Counted from the stretch's first letter, positions 48,090 through 57,306 are shown. The stretch: 64,000 nucleotides of DNA from an uncultured Faecalibacterium sp. (GCA_934513205.1 CAKSWU010000001.1:186001-250000); one strand, 5' to 3'. Notes: generated by a model not told the origin, from the letters alone. Translations and numbers: made by a program.

Positions 48090-49457
48090 TTACTCGATGA
48101 TGTTGGCGCGCATCTGGTCGCTGGCGGACTTGATGCCGTCGATCCACTGCTGCTCGGTCATGCTGCCGGACACCAGAGAGTTGACAGGGTCGAAGAACAC
48201 GGTGCGCACTTCCACGCCGGGGATGGCGCTGAAGGCTGCAAAGTTGCCCATGGCGGCCTTTGCGCCGTTGTCGTAGATGGAGTAGAACATCTTGTTGTCG
48301 CCTTCCAGACTGTCGGCGATGCCCAGCACAGGCTGGATAGCGCCGCTCTCGGCGAACAGCTTGCAGGCTTCGTCGCTGTACAGGTAAGCCACGAACTGCT
48401 TGGCGGCATCCTGATGCTCGGCACCGGCGGGGATCCATGCCTGCTCGAACCAGGTGTAGCTGTAACCGTCGCCGCCGGCCTTGACAGCGGGCAGGGCGGT
48501 CATGCCCCACTCAAAGCCGTCTGCACGGGGAGCCTCGGCCATCTCGCCCACGATCCAGGTGCCGTTGGGCATGAACAGAGCCTTGTTGTCCAGCACCAGC
48601 TGCTGGTTCTGGGTAAAGTCCTGATCGTTGGCCTGTGCGGGGGTGATGGGGTTGGTGTAGGAAGCCAGCTTTGCCACGATATCAAAGCAGGTCTTTGCCT
48701 CGGGGGTGTCCCAGATGCCCTCTTCGTAGTGGGTAGCCTTGTTGAAGAAGTCGGGGCCGCCTGCGGCGTACATCAGCGCATAGAAGAAGGCGTCGAAGTA
48801 GCCGGTGGTGGGGTAGGTGAACAGGTAGGTGCCCTCAGCGGCAGCCTTGTCGCCCAGTGCCCACATCTCGTCCCAGGTCTTGGGCACGTCCCAGCCCTTT
48901 TCCTTCAGGAAACCGGCGTTGTAGAACAGGCCGCAGGGGCTGTAGAACATGGGAGCCAGATAGGTCTTGCCGTCGCCGTAGGGGTTGGTCAGGGAGGTGT
49001 CGGTAAAGCCGCCGGCGATCTTCTCGCTCACCTTCTTGCTCTCGCCGGGCACGGTCATGCTCAGCACATCGGTGATGTCAGCGATCAGGTTGCCCTTGAT
49101 GAACTGCTCGGTCAGGGCAGCTTCACGGCCGGTGGCCAGATGGACCACGTCGGGGTAGTCGCCGCCCTGCATGGAGGGGCCGATGACGTCCTCCAGCTTC
49201 TTGTCGGTGGTCAGGTCCACTTTGATGCCGGTCTGGGCGGTGAAAGCCTCGGTGACCTTCTTCCACATCTCAGCACCATAACCGGTCTCGATGGCAGCGA
49301 CCTTGATGGTCACGTCCGCTGCCACGGCGGAAGAAGCGGCAGAAGATGCCACGCTGGAAGCGGTAGAGCTGGAAGAGCCGCCGCAGGCAGCCAGACCCAG
49401 TGCAGCAGCGCCCACGCCAGCGGCCTTCAGGAAATTACGACGAGAAATGCGTTCCAT
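48090..49457 (-). CDS. Sugar-binding lipoprotein with twin-arginine-type signal
   Basis: 455 residues from ATG 49457 (GATGGAGGAAACAACATT upstream). The N terminus MERISRRNFLKAAGVGAAALGLAAC combines a Tat consensus (SRRNFLK) with a lipobox (LAAC, Cys25), then a Ser/Ala linker. The rest is a family 1 solute-binding protein: TIKVAAIETGYGAEMWKKV, GDYPDVVHLATGR, MPNGTWIVGEMAE. Presumed receptor for lacto-N-biose/galacto-N-biose. Whether it really uses Tat depends on tatAC elsewhere in the genome. Confidence 0.92.
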   Translation of the reverse strand: MERISRRNFLKAAGVGAAALGLAACGGSSSSTASSVASSAASSAVAADVTIKVAAIETGYGAEMWKKVTEAFTAQTGIKVDLTTDKKLEDVIGPSMQGGDYPDVVHLATGREAALTEQFIKGNLIADITDVLSMTVPGESKKVSEKIAGGFTDTSLTNPYGDGKTYLAPMFYSPCGLFYNAGFLKEKGWDVPKTWDEMWALGDKAAAEGTYLFTYPTTGYFDAFFYALMYAAGGPDFFNKATHYEEGIWDTPEAKTCFDIVAKLASYTNPITPAQANDQDFTQNQQLVLDNKALFMPNGTWIVGEMAEAPRADGFEWGMTALPAVKAGGDGYSYTWFEQAWIPAGAEHQDAAKQFVAYLYSDEACKLFAESGAIQPVLGIADSLEGDNKMFYSIYDNGAKAAMGNFAAFSAIPGVEVRTVFFDPVNSLVSGSMTEQQWIDGIKSASDQMRANIIE

Positions 49458-49545
49458 AATGTTGTTTCCTCCATCTTGATGATTCCGTTCGTACACAGCC
49501 GGGTCAAACAGGTCTTGCCGGTTGGCTGTGAGTTTTTCTGACTCC

Positions 49546-49574
49546 AATATAGAGGTTTTTCCCATCCTGCACAA
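49546..49574 (-). promoter_or_regulatory. Promoter of the binding protein-permease-GH112 operon
   Basis: Minus strand TTGTGC, 17-base spacer, TATATT. The -35 is imperfect, as expected where an AraC activator helps. The 49575-49740 DNA beyond it is AT-rich and contains GTGCTAAATTTTGCAC (49634-49649), an inverted repeat that may be an operator. Confidence 0.65.
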
Positions 49575-49743
49575 GGGGTTTGTTGTTTCATTTTTTATGT
49601 TTCTTGCTTTTCATAAATTTTCTTCAGCAAAAGTGCTAAATTTTGCACCTTGTTTTTAGCAGTTTCTCCCATGCTGTAACCATTCCGACATATTTTATTC
49701 TCTTAAAGCGAACAAAAATTAGAAACATTCCCAAAAACAAGGC

Positions 49744-49772
49744 TTGCTTTTTTCCCTCATCCTCTCTATAAT
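49744..49772 (+). promoter_or_regulatory. Promoter of the AraC-nahK unit
   Basis: TTGCTT, 17-base spacer, TATAAT; 100 bases upstream of the AraC start. Confidence 0.75.
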
Positions 49773-49872
49773 AATAGATAGTCTGTACAAAAAAGAACGT
49801 TTCACCCTTATATTTTTATCTTCTTGTTATTTTCTTTATATATTTTGCGCTTTCCAAAGGAACTGATGTGTT

Positions 49873-50739
49873 ATGAGCAACCAGCGCTTTGATATCCGCC
49901 ACGCGCCCGCCCCGCGGGAATCCTTCCGGCTGCTGTACATCAGTAAAAGCCGGTTTGGCGGAGACTGGACCAGTACCACCCACACCCACGCCTGTACCGA
50001 GCTGTTCTACTGCCTCAGCGGCGAGGGACAGTTCTACCTTGCCGGGCAGCTGTTCCCGGTCAAACCGGACGATCTGGTCATCGTGAACCCGCAGGTAGAG
50101 CACACCGAACTGAGCCTGAACGCCTCCCCGCTGGAGTACATCGTGCTGGGCGTGGACAACATGGAGTTTTTGTTCAACCGGGCAGACAGCTCCTACGCCA
50201 TCTTCAACTGCCGCGAGAACCGGGAGCGGATGGTCACCCTGCTGCACATGCTGCTGACCGAGGCAGACCGCAGTCTGGACGGCTGCGAGACCGTCTGTCA
50301 GGATCTGCTGGAGGTGCTGCTCATCTGGCTGGTGCGCTGCACCACCCTCTCGTTGCAGCTGGAAGAAGCGCCCCGGACCGAAAACCGGGAGTGCGCCGAG
50401 ATCAAGCGGTTTCTGGACACCAACTACCGCGAGGACGTCTCGCTGGACCGCCTTGCCGAGATCGCTCACCTGAACAAATACTATCTGGCCCACACCTTCC
50501 AGAAGGAATACGGCATCTCCCCCATCACCTACCTGAACCGCCGCCGCATCGAGGAAAGCAAGTATATGCTGGGCAACACCGGTCACAGTCTGGCGCAGAT
50601 CAGCGAGCTGATGGGTTTTTCCTCCCCCAGCTATTTTTCCCAGTGCTTCCGCAAAGCGGAGGGCATGACCCCCAACGAATACCGCCGTCAGGTGCGGCAG
50701 GGACAACGCCCTGCTGCGGCAAAGCGGCACAAAGAATAA
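49873..50739 (+). CDS. AraC-family transcriptional regulator
   Basis: 288 residues. N-terminal cupin-type sensor (HTHACTELFYCLSGEGQFYLAG, about 37-58), C-terminal tandem helix-turn-helix: FLDTNYREDVSLDRLAEIAHLNKYYLAHTFQKEYGISPITYLNRRRIE and MGFSSPSYFSQCFRKAEGMTPNEYRR, with segments given in pieces here. AAAGGAAC precedes ATG 49873. Divergent from the LNB operon, so it probably senses a released sugar and activates both sides. Followed 16 bases later by the kinase gene. Confidence 0.94.
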   Translation: MSNQRFDIRHAPAPRESFRLLYISKSRFGGDWTSTTHTHACTELFYCLSGEGQFYLAGQLFPVKPDDLVIVNPQVEHTELSLNASPLEYIVLGVDNMEFLFNRADSSYAIFNCRENRERMVTLLHMLLTEADRSLDGCETVCQDLLEVLLIWLVRCTTLSLQLEEAPRTENRECAEIKRFLDTNYREDVSLDRLAEIAHLNKYYLAHTFQKEYGISPITYLNRRRIEESKYMLGNTGHSLAQISELMGFSSPSYFSQCFRKAEGMTPNEYRRQVRQGQRPAAAKRHKE

Positions 50740-50755
50740 AAACGAGGAGCTTACC

Positions 50756-51865
50756 ATGAAATCTGTCACACTTTCTCTGCTGCAGGAAGCGGCAAATGCC
50801 TTTGAATTTGGCGGGCCTGTGCTTTGCGAGCTGCACCATTACGGCGAGGGGCACATCAACGACACCTTCCTCGTCTGGCGCGACGACCATTCCAGACGGT
50901 TCATCCTGCAGCGCATCAACACCGACACCTTCACCGATCCCGTGGGCCTGATGGAAAACGTTTGCGGTGTCACCCGCCACCTGCGCGCCAAGATCGCTGC
51001 CGAGGGCGGCGACCCCCTGCGCGAGACCCTCAACGTGGTGCCTACCCTGACCGGCAGCAGCTGCTACATGGACACCGAGGGCGGCGCATGGCGTGCCTAC
51101 GACTTTGTCGAGGGCACCGTCTGCCTGCAGCAGGTGGGCAGCGAAGCCGATTTTTGCACCGTAGCCGAGACGCTGGGCAGGTTCCAGAACCAGCTTTCTG
51201 ATTACCCTGCCGCTACCCTGCACGAGACCATTGCCCGCTTCCACGACACCGCCAACCGCTACGCAAACTTTGAAAAGGCGCTGGCTGCCGACAGCATGGG
51301 CCGCGCCGCAGGCATCGCGGACGAGATCGCCTTTGTCCGCGCCCGGCAGGCAGACTGCCATGTGCTGCTGGACCAACTGGCTGCCGGTGACATTCCCCTG
51401 CGGGTCACCCACAACGATACCAAGATCAACAACGTGCTCATTGACAAGGCCACCGGCAAGGGCATCTGCGTCATCGACCTTGACACGGTGATGCCGGGTC
51501 TGTCCGCCTACGACTTCGGCGACTCCATCCGCACCGGTGCCAACGACTGTGCCGAGGACGAGCCGGACCAGAGCAAGGTGCACTTTGACCTGCACCTGTA
51601 CGAAGTGTTTGCCAAGGGATACCTTTCCACCGCCGGGGCTTCCATGAGCCTTGCGGAGAAAAAGAGCCTTGCGTGGGGTGCCCGGCTGATGACGCTGGAG
51701 TGCGGCACCCGCTTTTTGACCGACTATCTGGAGGGCGACCACTACTTCCACACCGCCCGCCCGGACCACAACCTTGACCGCGCCCGCACCCAGTTCACGC
51801 TGGTGCGCCAGATGGAGGAATGCTTCGACCAGATGCTGGACATCGTCAGCCGCAGCGAAGCCTGA
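50756..51865 (+). CDS. nahK: N-acetylhexosamine 1-kinase (NahK-like)
   Basis: 369 residues, family length. Aminoglycoside-phosphotransferase fold: YGEGHINDTFLV at the ATP loop, LRVTHNDTKINNVLID (Brenner motif with the catalytic Asp) and ICVIDLDTVMPGLSAYDFGD (metal-binding DxD region). Phosphorylates GlcNAc/GalNAc at C1 with ATP. That is the step following GH112, giving sugar-1-phosphates for UDP-sugar exchange. Paired with GH112 as in the Bifidobacterium lnp cluster; galT and galE homologues are not in the window. Confidence 0.93.
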   Translation: MKSVTLSLLQEAANAFEFGGPVLCELHHYGEGHINDTFLVWRDDHSRRFILQRINTDTFTDPVGLMENVCGVTRHLRAKIAAEGGDPLRETLNVVPTLTGSSCYMDTEGGAWRAYDFVEGTVCLQQVGSEADFCTVAETLGRFQNQLSDYPAATLHETIARFHDTANRYANFEKALAADSMGRAAGIADEIAFVRARQADCHVLLDQLAAGDIPLRVTHNDTKINNVLIDKATGKGICVIDLDTVMPGLSAYDFGDSIRTGANDCAEDEPDQSKVHFDLHLYEVFAKGYLSTAGASMSLAEKKSLAWGARLMTLECGTRFLTDYLEGDHYFHTARPDHNLDRARTQFTLVRQMEECFDQMLDIVSRSEA

Positions 51866-51913
51866 CCCCACCGCAACTGCTTTGCCATCTCCCCATTTTC
51901 GTATCGCATACAG

Positions 51914-51961
51914 CAAGAGCAATGGACGGTCCTGAAACGGGCCGTCCATTGCTCTTTTTGC
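51914..51961 (+). terminator. Terminator after nahK
   Basis: GAGCAATGGACGG...CCGTCCATTGCTC, followed by TTTTTG. Confidence 0.92.
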
Positions 51962-51970
51962 TCAAAGCCG

Positions 51971-52008
51971 GACAGCGGCAGCTCTCCGGGTGGAAAGCTG
52001 CCGCTGTC
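51971..52008 (-). terminator. Hairpin after the LRR protein gene (possible terminator)
   Basis: GACAGCGGCAGCT / AGCTGCCGCTGTC, 13-bp perfect stem with a 12-base loop. On the minus strand the following CGGCTTTGAG is a weak U tract. Confidence 0.45.
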
Positions 52009-52053
52009 TGCGTCATCGTTCTTATTTTTCAGGCGTTCCCGCCGGAGCCTGCG

Positions 52054-54159
52054 TCAGGGATTGAAGATGCCCTGGAAGGTATCGTAGATCTCCTTTGCCG
52101 CCTGTGCGCTCTGAATGATGGATCTGACCACATCCTCTGCGGTAACCTGCGGCGCAGAGCTGTCGGAGGACGGCGTGCTCGGCGCACTGCTGGGCGAAGA
52201 GCTCTTCTTGGAAGAACCGGAGTTCTTCTTGCCGGCAGAGGAGCTCTTGGAGGGCGTGGATGCCACAGGCAGGATCTGCACAGCCATTTCCTCCTGATAG
52301 GGGATGTCGGCAACGGCAACGCCATGACCGTCCGGAGCAGCATCGTACCAGTACACCGTATCAAACTGGGCAAAGGCATACTGGGTGTCGCTGATCTTCT
52401 TTACTGTGGTGCGGGTGCCCTTGGCGGCGGTGTAAGCGGCAGTCTGGCTGCCGGTGGCGTTGGTTGCCGTAAAGGTCATTTCGCCGTCCTCATAACCGTC
52501 GGTATAGTTTCCGGCAAATTCCAGCGTGGTACCGTCTGCGGTGGTCTTGCGGTATGTACCCGTTCCGTTGGGCAGATCGTTGGCCCACGCGCCGGTGTAC
52601 ACACTGTAATTGCCCGCAAACAGCTGGACGCCATCGCCGCTGCGCTTGCCGTCCACCAGCTGACCATAGTAGATGCCCGTTTCATCCATCACGACTTCCT
52701 TGGCATCTGCCGGCAGGCTGGCCCGGATGTGGTCCCACTGGGCTCCGGCATCCATCAGCCAGCCGTTGACATAGGACAGCGCCGCATCGCCCAGCGCCCC
52801 GGCATCGCCGTACTGCTGCAGCACCACCTTCAGGGTGTCGAAGTCGCCGCTGGTGAACCAGCCGATCATGCTGTTGTACAGTTCCACCGCAGACTTCTGG
52901 TCTGCCAGATACTTCACCGGGTCCTTGATGGCCTTGCCTCCAACGGTCAGCGTGCCCAGCGCGGGCAGCTGGCTCATGGGCTCAGCCTGACACTGATCCA
53001 CGCTCAGCACTTCCAGCGAAGTCAGCGCCGTCAGCGGGGTGTAATCCAGGATCTGATTGTTGGACAGGTCCAGTTCCTTCAGTCCGGTGCAGCTCTGCAG
53101 GAACGAAAGCTCGGTCAGCGCATTGCCGGACAGGTCCAGCTCGCGCAGGGAAGCGGGCCACGCAAGGCCGCTGCACTGTTCGCTGGTCAGCTGCCCGTTG
53201 GTCAGGGCCAGACGGTCCAGCGCGTCCATCCCGGACAGGGCTGCCAGACCGTCCGGGTACTGCATCCCGTCTATGGACAGCTCTTCCAGCTTCTCCAGCT
53301 GGGCAAGAGTCCCCAGCTTTTCCTCGTCCAGCTCGGTATTGCCCGTCACCGTCAGGCTGGTCAGGCCGGTCAGCTTGGACAGCTTGGTCCAGTCCTCTTC
53401 GGTGGGGTCCTCCATCGTCAGGCTGGTGGTCTCCGCAATGCTGTAAGACGTCCCGCCGATGGTGACCTTCCTGCTTTCGGCAAGCTTCTTCCATGCAAAG
53501 AAGCCGCCCGCAGCCAGCGCTGCCACAAGCAGCAGCACCGCAGCGATCAGGAGCAGCACCTTGGGGCCGCCTTTTTTTCGGCCTGCCGGAGCGGGCTGCG
53601 GCTGCTCCGGCAGCGGTGGGACGGGCGGAACCATGTTCCCTGCCGAAGGCTGCGGCTCGTCCTCATAATCATACTGCGGCTCTGTCTCAAAAAAGCTCTG
53701 GGCGTGCACCTCTTCCGCCGCGGACGCGGAGTCCTGCGGTTCTTCCGGCACCGCCGCATCGGCAGCTGTTCCCGGCTGGATCCACGGCACAAAGGCCGTG
53801 GCATCTTCCGCCGGAGCTTCCTCGTTCTGCTGCGGCAGCGGGGGCTGTGTCCCAAGCGTTGCATCCAGCATATCGGCGGCGGAGACGGCTTCCTTCGGCA
53901 CTGCCGGGCTTGCAAAGACCGACTCCGTAGCCTCCAGCATGTCGGCGGCAGGGGCAGTTTCCTTCGGCACTGCCGGGCTTGCAAAGACCGACTCCGTAGC
54001 ATCCTCTGCCGGGGCGGCATCGGGCAGAAGGGTCACCGTCTCATCCGATTCCGGCTGCACAGGTTCTGCCGGCATCTCCGGGAACTTATGCCCGCAGACC
54101 TTGCAGAATTTTTGCGCATCGAACTCTGCTTTTGTTCCGCATTCCGTACAAAATTTCAT
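52054..54159 (-). CDS. Zinc-ribbon, leucine-rich-repeat and MORN-like membrane protein
   Basis: 701 residues. Residues 4-22 form a CxxC...CxxC zinc ribbon (Cys4, 7, 19, 22). The cytoplasmic Pro/Glu-rich part holds a 23-residue duplication (ESVFASPAVPKE at 55-66 and 79-90). One membrane helix at 200-223. Outside it are leucine-rich repeats (about 240-405: LTGLTSLTVTGNTEL, LRELDLSGNALTEL, LKELDLSNNQILDY), a helical part, and MORN-like repeats near 505-545 (YYGQLVDGKRSGDG, YTGAWANDLPNGTGTY). The C-terminal part is Ser/Lys-rich. Last gene of the kinase/secretion cluster, 47 bases after the kinase gene. A receptor or kinase substrate role is inferred from position only. Confidence 0.85.
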   Translation of the reverse strand: MKFCTECGTKAEFDAQKFCKVCGHKFPEMPAEPVQPESDETVTLLPDAAPAEDATESVFASPAVPKETAPAADMLEATESVFASPAVPKEAVSAADMLDATLGTQPPLPQQNEEAPAEDATAFVPWIQPGTAADAAVPEEPQDSASAAEEVHAQSFFETEPQYDYEDEPQPSAGNMVPPVPPLPEQPQPAPAGRKKGGPKVLLLIAAVLLLVAALAAGGFFAWKKLAESRKVTIGGTSYSIAETTSLTMEDPTEEDWTKLSKLTGLTSLTVTGNTELDEEKLGTLAQLEKLEELSIDGMQYPDGLAALSGMDALDRLALTNGQLTSEQCSGLAWPASLRELDLSGNALTELSFLQSCTGLKELDLSNNQILDYTPLTALTSLEVLSVDQCQAEPMSQLPALGTLTVGGKAIKDPVKYLADQKSAVELYNSMIGWFTSGDFDTLKVVLQQYGDAGALGDAALSYVNGWLMDAGAQWDHIRASLPADAKEVVMDETGIYYGQLVDGKRSGDGVQLFAGNYSVYTGAWANDLPNGTGTYRKTTADGTTLEFAGNYTDGYEDGEMTFTATNATGSQTAAYTAAKGTRTTVKKISDTQYAFAQFDTVYWYDAAPDGHGVAVADIPYQEEMAVQILPVASTPSKSSSAGKKNSGSSKKSSSPSSAPSTPSSDSSAPQVTAEDVVRSIIQSAQAAKEIYDTFQGIFNP

Positions 54160-54206
54160 GGCAAGTTTTCCTCCCTGTCAAATACGTTCCGGTTTCACCG
54201 AAAAGT

Positions 54207-56474
54207 TTACGGCCACAGCTGCACATCCGAGACGATCATCATGCCCCTGTCCTGCGTGTGCACGACCACCTTCAGATATTCTGCTCCTGCAATGTTTGCC
54301 GTAACGGTCAGCTGATCGGTCTTTTGACCAACGACCGGCGAGGTCTGCACCAGCACATCGTCGGCATAGATCTGCACATAGCCGGTGCCATCTGTGGACG
54401 TACTCTTGTAAGGCACCAGATTGAAGGTGATGGACGAATATTTGCCGTACACACGGTACTCTGCCGAATAGATCTGCTCCGAGCTCCAGTAATCATCACC
54501 CAGAACAACATAGTTCACCGCGTTGGAGTAGTCGTTGCCGAAGGGGTCCTCCGGGGCGGTGGTGTTCCACTCCCAGCCGCCGTTCAGCACGGACAGGGTG
54601 GACAGGGACACCGGCTGCGAGGAGGACACCTGCTCCAGCTTGGCGGTCAGGGTGCTGTTGCCGGGCAGATCCTTCAGCGCGTTGTTCACAAGGATCCGCG
54701 CACCGGAGAAATCCTTGGCGGCGATCTTTTCATCGGCCTGTGCCGCCACCGCAGAGACGTAGTTCTGCTCGTAGAGCGACAGCTTGACCTTCAGGGAAGC
54801 CTCCTCTCCCACGATGTCCATGGCCTCCTTGATGGCCTTGTAGGCATTCAGATAATCGCCGGAGGACTCATAGTCGGCAGCCGTTTCCGCTGCGGACTTC
54901 TTGTAGCTTTCCTTGTATTCTGCGGTCTTTTGCAGAAGATCCGCATCATTGCCCAAACTGGTCTGTGCCAGCTGAAGGGTCTTGAGCGCAGACTTATAGT
55001 CCTTGGCGGCAGCGTACTCGGCTGCCTGTTCCAGCGCTGCCTGCTTGTCCTGCGCCGTCTGCTGCAGGGTGTACTCCGACTGCTTTGCGGTCAGCTCCGG
55101 GTCATCCGGATACTTGGTCAGGCCGGTCTGCAGGGTCTTGAGCGCCTCGGCATAGTCGCCTGCGTCTGCATAGGTCTGTGCATCTGCAAGCAGCGTTTCG
55201 ATCTCCTGCTTTTTCGCGCTCTGCGCGTTGGCTTCGCTGATGGCTCCGCCGATCAGCGGCAGGTTCTCGCCCTTGTCCGGCAGCACCGCAGGCAGCACGA
55301 ACACCGCACCAGCTCCCAGCACCACCAGCAGCAACAGGATCAGCAGCCACTTTTTGCCGCCTTTTTTCTTCTTCTTTTCTTTTTTCTTCTTGTCCTTCGG
55401 CGGTTCCTTCCCCGCCGGAGTCTGGGCCGGGGCAGCCTCCTTTTGCGGTGCCTGCTTCGGCTTGTCCGCCGGGCGGGGCGGCTGCACCGGAGAGGGACCC
55501 GGCACGATGCGGTCGGTCGCATCGCTCGGCACCGGCTGCGGGCGGGCGGGTCGGACGGCAGGCTGTGCGCCCTGCAGGTTCTGCAGTGCCCGCTTCATCA
55601 CCGAAGCCGTTTTGAAGCGCTTTTCCGGGTCATAGGCGCAGGCGCACAGGATCAGGTTTGCCAGATCCCGGGAAGCCTTGCGGGGCGGCGGCAGCGGCTC
55701 TCCACGCAGACGGCGGTTCAGCGCATTGGCCCGTGCCTCGGCGTTGTTGTCCTGCTCTGCGTTTTCAATGAAGGGCAGATAATAGTCGTTCATCAGGCGG
55801 TAGAGCACGATGCCCAGCGAGTAGATATCCACCCGGCTGTCGTAATCGGTGCCGCGGGACACCTCCGGTGCCATGTAATTGTAGGTGCCCTTGATGGAAT
55901 TGCTGCTCTGCGCCGCAGACAGCTTGCGTGCGATGCCAAAATCCCCCAGCTTGAAGAAGCCGAACTCGTTGAGAAAGATGTTCTCCGGCTTGATGTCGCG
56001 GTGGATGATGCGCTTTTTCTCGCAGATCTCCAGCGCCGAGCACAGGTCGATGCCCAGACGGATGACCTGATCTTCGGTCATGGGGTGACTGAGCCGCCAG
56101 CTGGTGAAGGGGGTCAGCAGCTCCATGCGGATATAAATGTCCCAGCCGATCTCGCCGGTGCGCTCGATGACCTTGTAATCCTCCACCGACACGATGTTCT
56201 GGGTGGCTTTCAGAGACTCCATCACCTCGATCTCGCCCACAAAATCATCCACGATGCCCTGCAGGAAGGTCCGGGTCCCGTCAATGTTCATGCCTTCCGC
56301 ACGCAGTGCTTCCACCTCGGATGCGCTTTTGGGGATCGAGATAACCTTGATCGCCGAATAGCTGACCAGGTTGTGATCCTGCCGGACCGCCTTATAAACG
56401 GTGCCGTAGGCTCCGCTGCCGATCTCCTCCACGACCCGCCATTCGGGCCACACTTTTTCAATTTGCTGCGTCAT
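54207..56474 (-). CDS. Receptor Ser/Thr protein kinase with NPCBM-like ectodomain
   Basis: 755 residues. Cytosolic Hanks-type kinase (~1-300): glycine loop EEIGSGAYGTVYKAV, Lys43 in SAIKVI, catalytic IIHRDIKPENIFL (157-169), DFG at 178-180, GTYNYMAPEV. A Pro/Lys-rich juxtamembrane part and poly-Lys run lead to one membrane helix (375-397). The outside has a TPR-like helical region (~420-610; ADAQTYADAGDYAEALKTLQ) and a C-terminal beta domain (~625-755; YSAEYRVYGKYSSITFNLVP, GYVQIYADDVLVQTSP, VTANIAGAEYLKVVVH) resembling NPCBM carbohydrate-binding modules. There are no PASTA repeats, unlike PrkC/PknB. Eighteen bases after a PP2C gene. Confidence 0.9.
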   Translation of the reverse strand: MTQQIEKVWPEWRVVEEIGSGAYGTVYKAVRQDHNLVSYSAIKVISIPKSASEVEALRAEGMNIDGTRTFLQGIVDDFVGEIEVMESLKATQNIVSVEDYKVIERTGEIGWDIYIRMELLTPFTSWRLSHPMTEDQVIRLGIDLCSALEICEKKRIIHRDIKPENIFLNEFGFFKLGDFGIARKLSAAQSSNSIKGTYNYMAPEVSRGTDYDSRVDIYSLGIVLYRLMNDYYLPFIENAEQDNNAEARANALNRRLRGEPLPPPRKASRDLANLILCACAYDPEKRFKTASVMKRALQNLQGAQPAVRPARPQPVPSDATDRIVPGPSPVQPPRPADKPKQAPQKEAAPAQTPAGKEPPKDKKKKEKKKKKGGKKWLLILLLLVVLGAGAVFVLPAVLPDKGENLPLIGGAISEANAQSAKKQEIETLLADAQTYADAGDYAEALKTLQTGLTKYPDDPELTAKQSEYTLQQTAQDKQAALEQAAEYAAAKDYKSALKTLQLAQTSLGNDADLLQKTAEYKESYKKSAAETAADYESSGDYLNAYKAIKEAMDIVGEEASLKVKLSLYEQNYVSAVAAQADEKIAAKDFSGARILVNNALKDLPGNSTLTAKLEQVSSSQPVSLSTLSVLNGGWEWNTTAPEDPFGNDYSNAVNYVVLGDDYWSSEQIYSAEYRVYGKYSSITFNLVPYKSTSTDGTGYVQIYADDVLVQTSPVVGQKTDQLTVTANIAGAEYLKVVVHTQDRGMMIVSDVQLWP

Positions 56475-56492
56475 TTCTGATTCCTCCTGTAT

Positions 56493-57281
56493 TCAAAAAA
56501 GCCGTCTGATCTTATCCCACAAACCGGGGGTCTGCCGCTGTTTTTCCACCTCCAGAACAAGGATGGTGACATTGTCTTTTCCTCCGTTGTCCAGTGCATT
56601 CTGCAGCAAAAGCTGCGCCGCATGTTCCGGGGGATGCTCCTTCAGGATGCGGGCGATCTGCTGCTGCGGAACCATATCGGTCAGTCCGTCGGAGCACAGC
56701 AGATACCGGTCCCCCGCCGCATACGGCAGAGATGCATAATAGGGGCAGAGCACCAGTTCCTCCGGCGGGATGCCCAGAAACTGGGACAGGGGTGCTTTCT
56801 GCCCAAACGGCGCGATGGAAAGATGATCCTGCGAGATCTGCGTCATCTCCCCGCCGGTCAGCCGGAAGATCTTGCTGTCGCCAAGATTGCACAATTCCAC
56901 GCCGTTTTTGTCTGTCAGCAGCATGGCTGCCGTGGTCCCGCAGGTGCCCAGACCGTTCTGTGCCGCAAAGTCGCAGATGGCTTTGTTGGCCCCGCAGCAG
57001 ATGGTCTCCAGCGTCTGCCGCGGGGTGCCGGTGCGGGGCGTGCGGAATGCGGTCTCTGCCGCAAGATAGGACGCTGCCTCTCCGCGCTCCTCGCCGCCCA
57101 TGCCATCGAACACGCCGAACAGCGAGCTCTGCCCGGACAGGACTGCGCCCGTGACAGGGACGCGGCTGCCCTGCGGTGCATCGGGGCGGGCATAGATGCC
57201 GCCGCACAGGAAGTTGTCCTGATTCATGCGCCGCCGCCTGCCGATGTGGCTGAGACAGGCATAGGTGATTTGATATTCCAT
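56493..57281 (-). CDS. PP2C-family protein phosphatase (first)
   Basis: 262 residues from ATG 57281 (GGGAGGGATCGT upstream). Metal-binding motifs complete: RRRMNQDNFL, LFGVFDGMGGEERGEAAS, LCSDGLTDMV and GGKDNVTIL. It is the normal partner that reverses the adjacent Ser/Thr kinase. No membrane segment. Lies between the second PP2C and the kinase genes; 25 bases separate it from the former. Confidence 0.94.
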   Translation of the reverse strand: MEYQITYACLSHIGRRRRMNQDNFLCGGIYARPDAPQGSRVPVTGAVLSGQSSLFGVFDGMGGEERGEAASYLAAETAFRTPRTGTPRQTLETICCGANKAICDFAAQNGLGTCGTTAAMLLTDKNGVELCNLGDSKIFRLTGGEMTQISQDHLSIAPFGQKAPLSQFLGIPPEELVLCPYYASLPYAAGDRYLLCSDGLTDMVPQQQIARILKEHPPEHAAQLLLQNALDNGGKDNVTILVLEVEKQRQTPGLWDKIRRLF

Positions 57282-57306
57282 ACGATCCCTCCCGCAGAAT
57301 TTGTCG

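Noticed and set aside
46119..49541. A 1140-codon plus-strand open frame opposite the sugar ABC operon
   Set aside because: It is antisense to four well-recognised genes, His/Gln/Gly-rich as expected from GC-biased complement, and has no domain motif.
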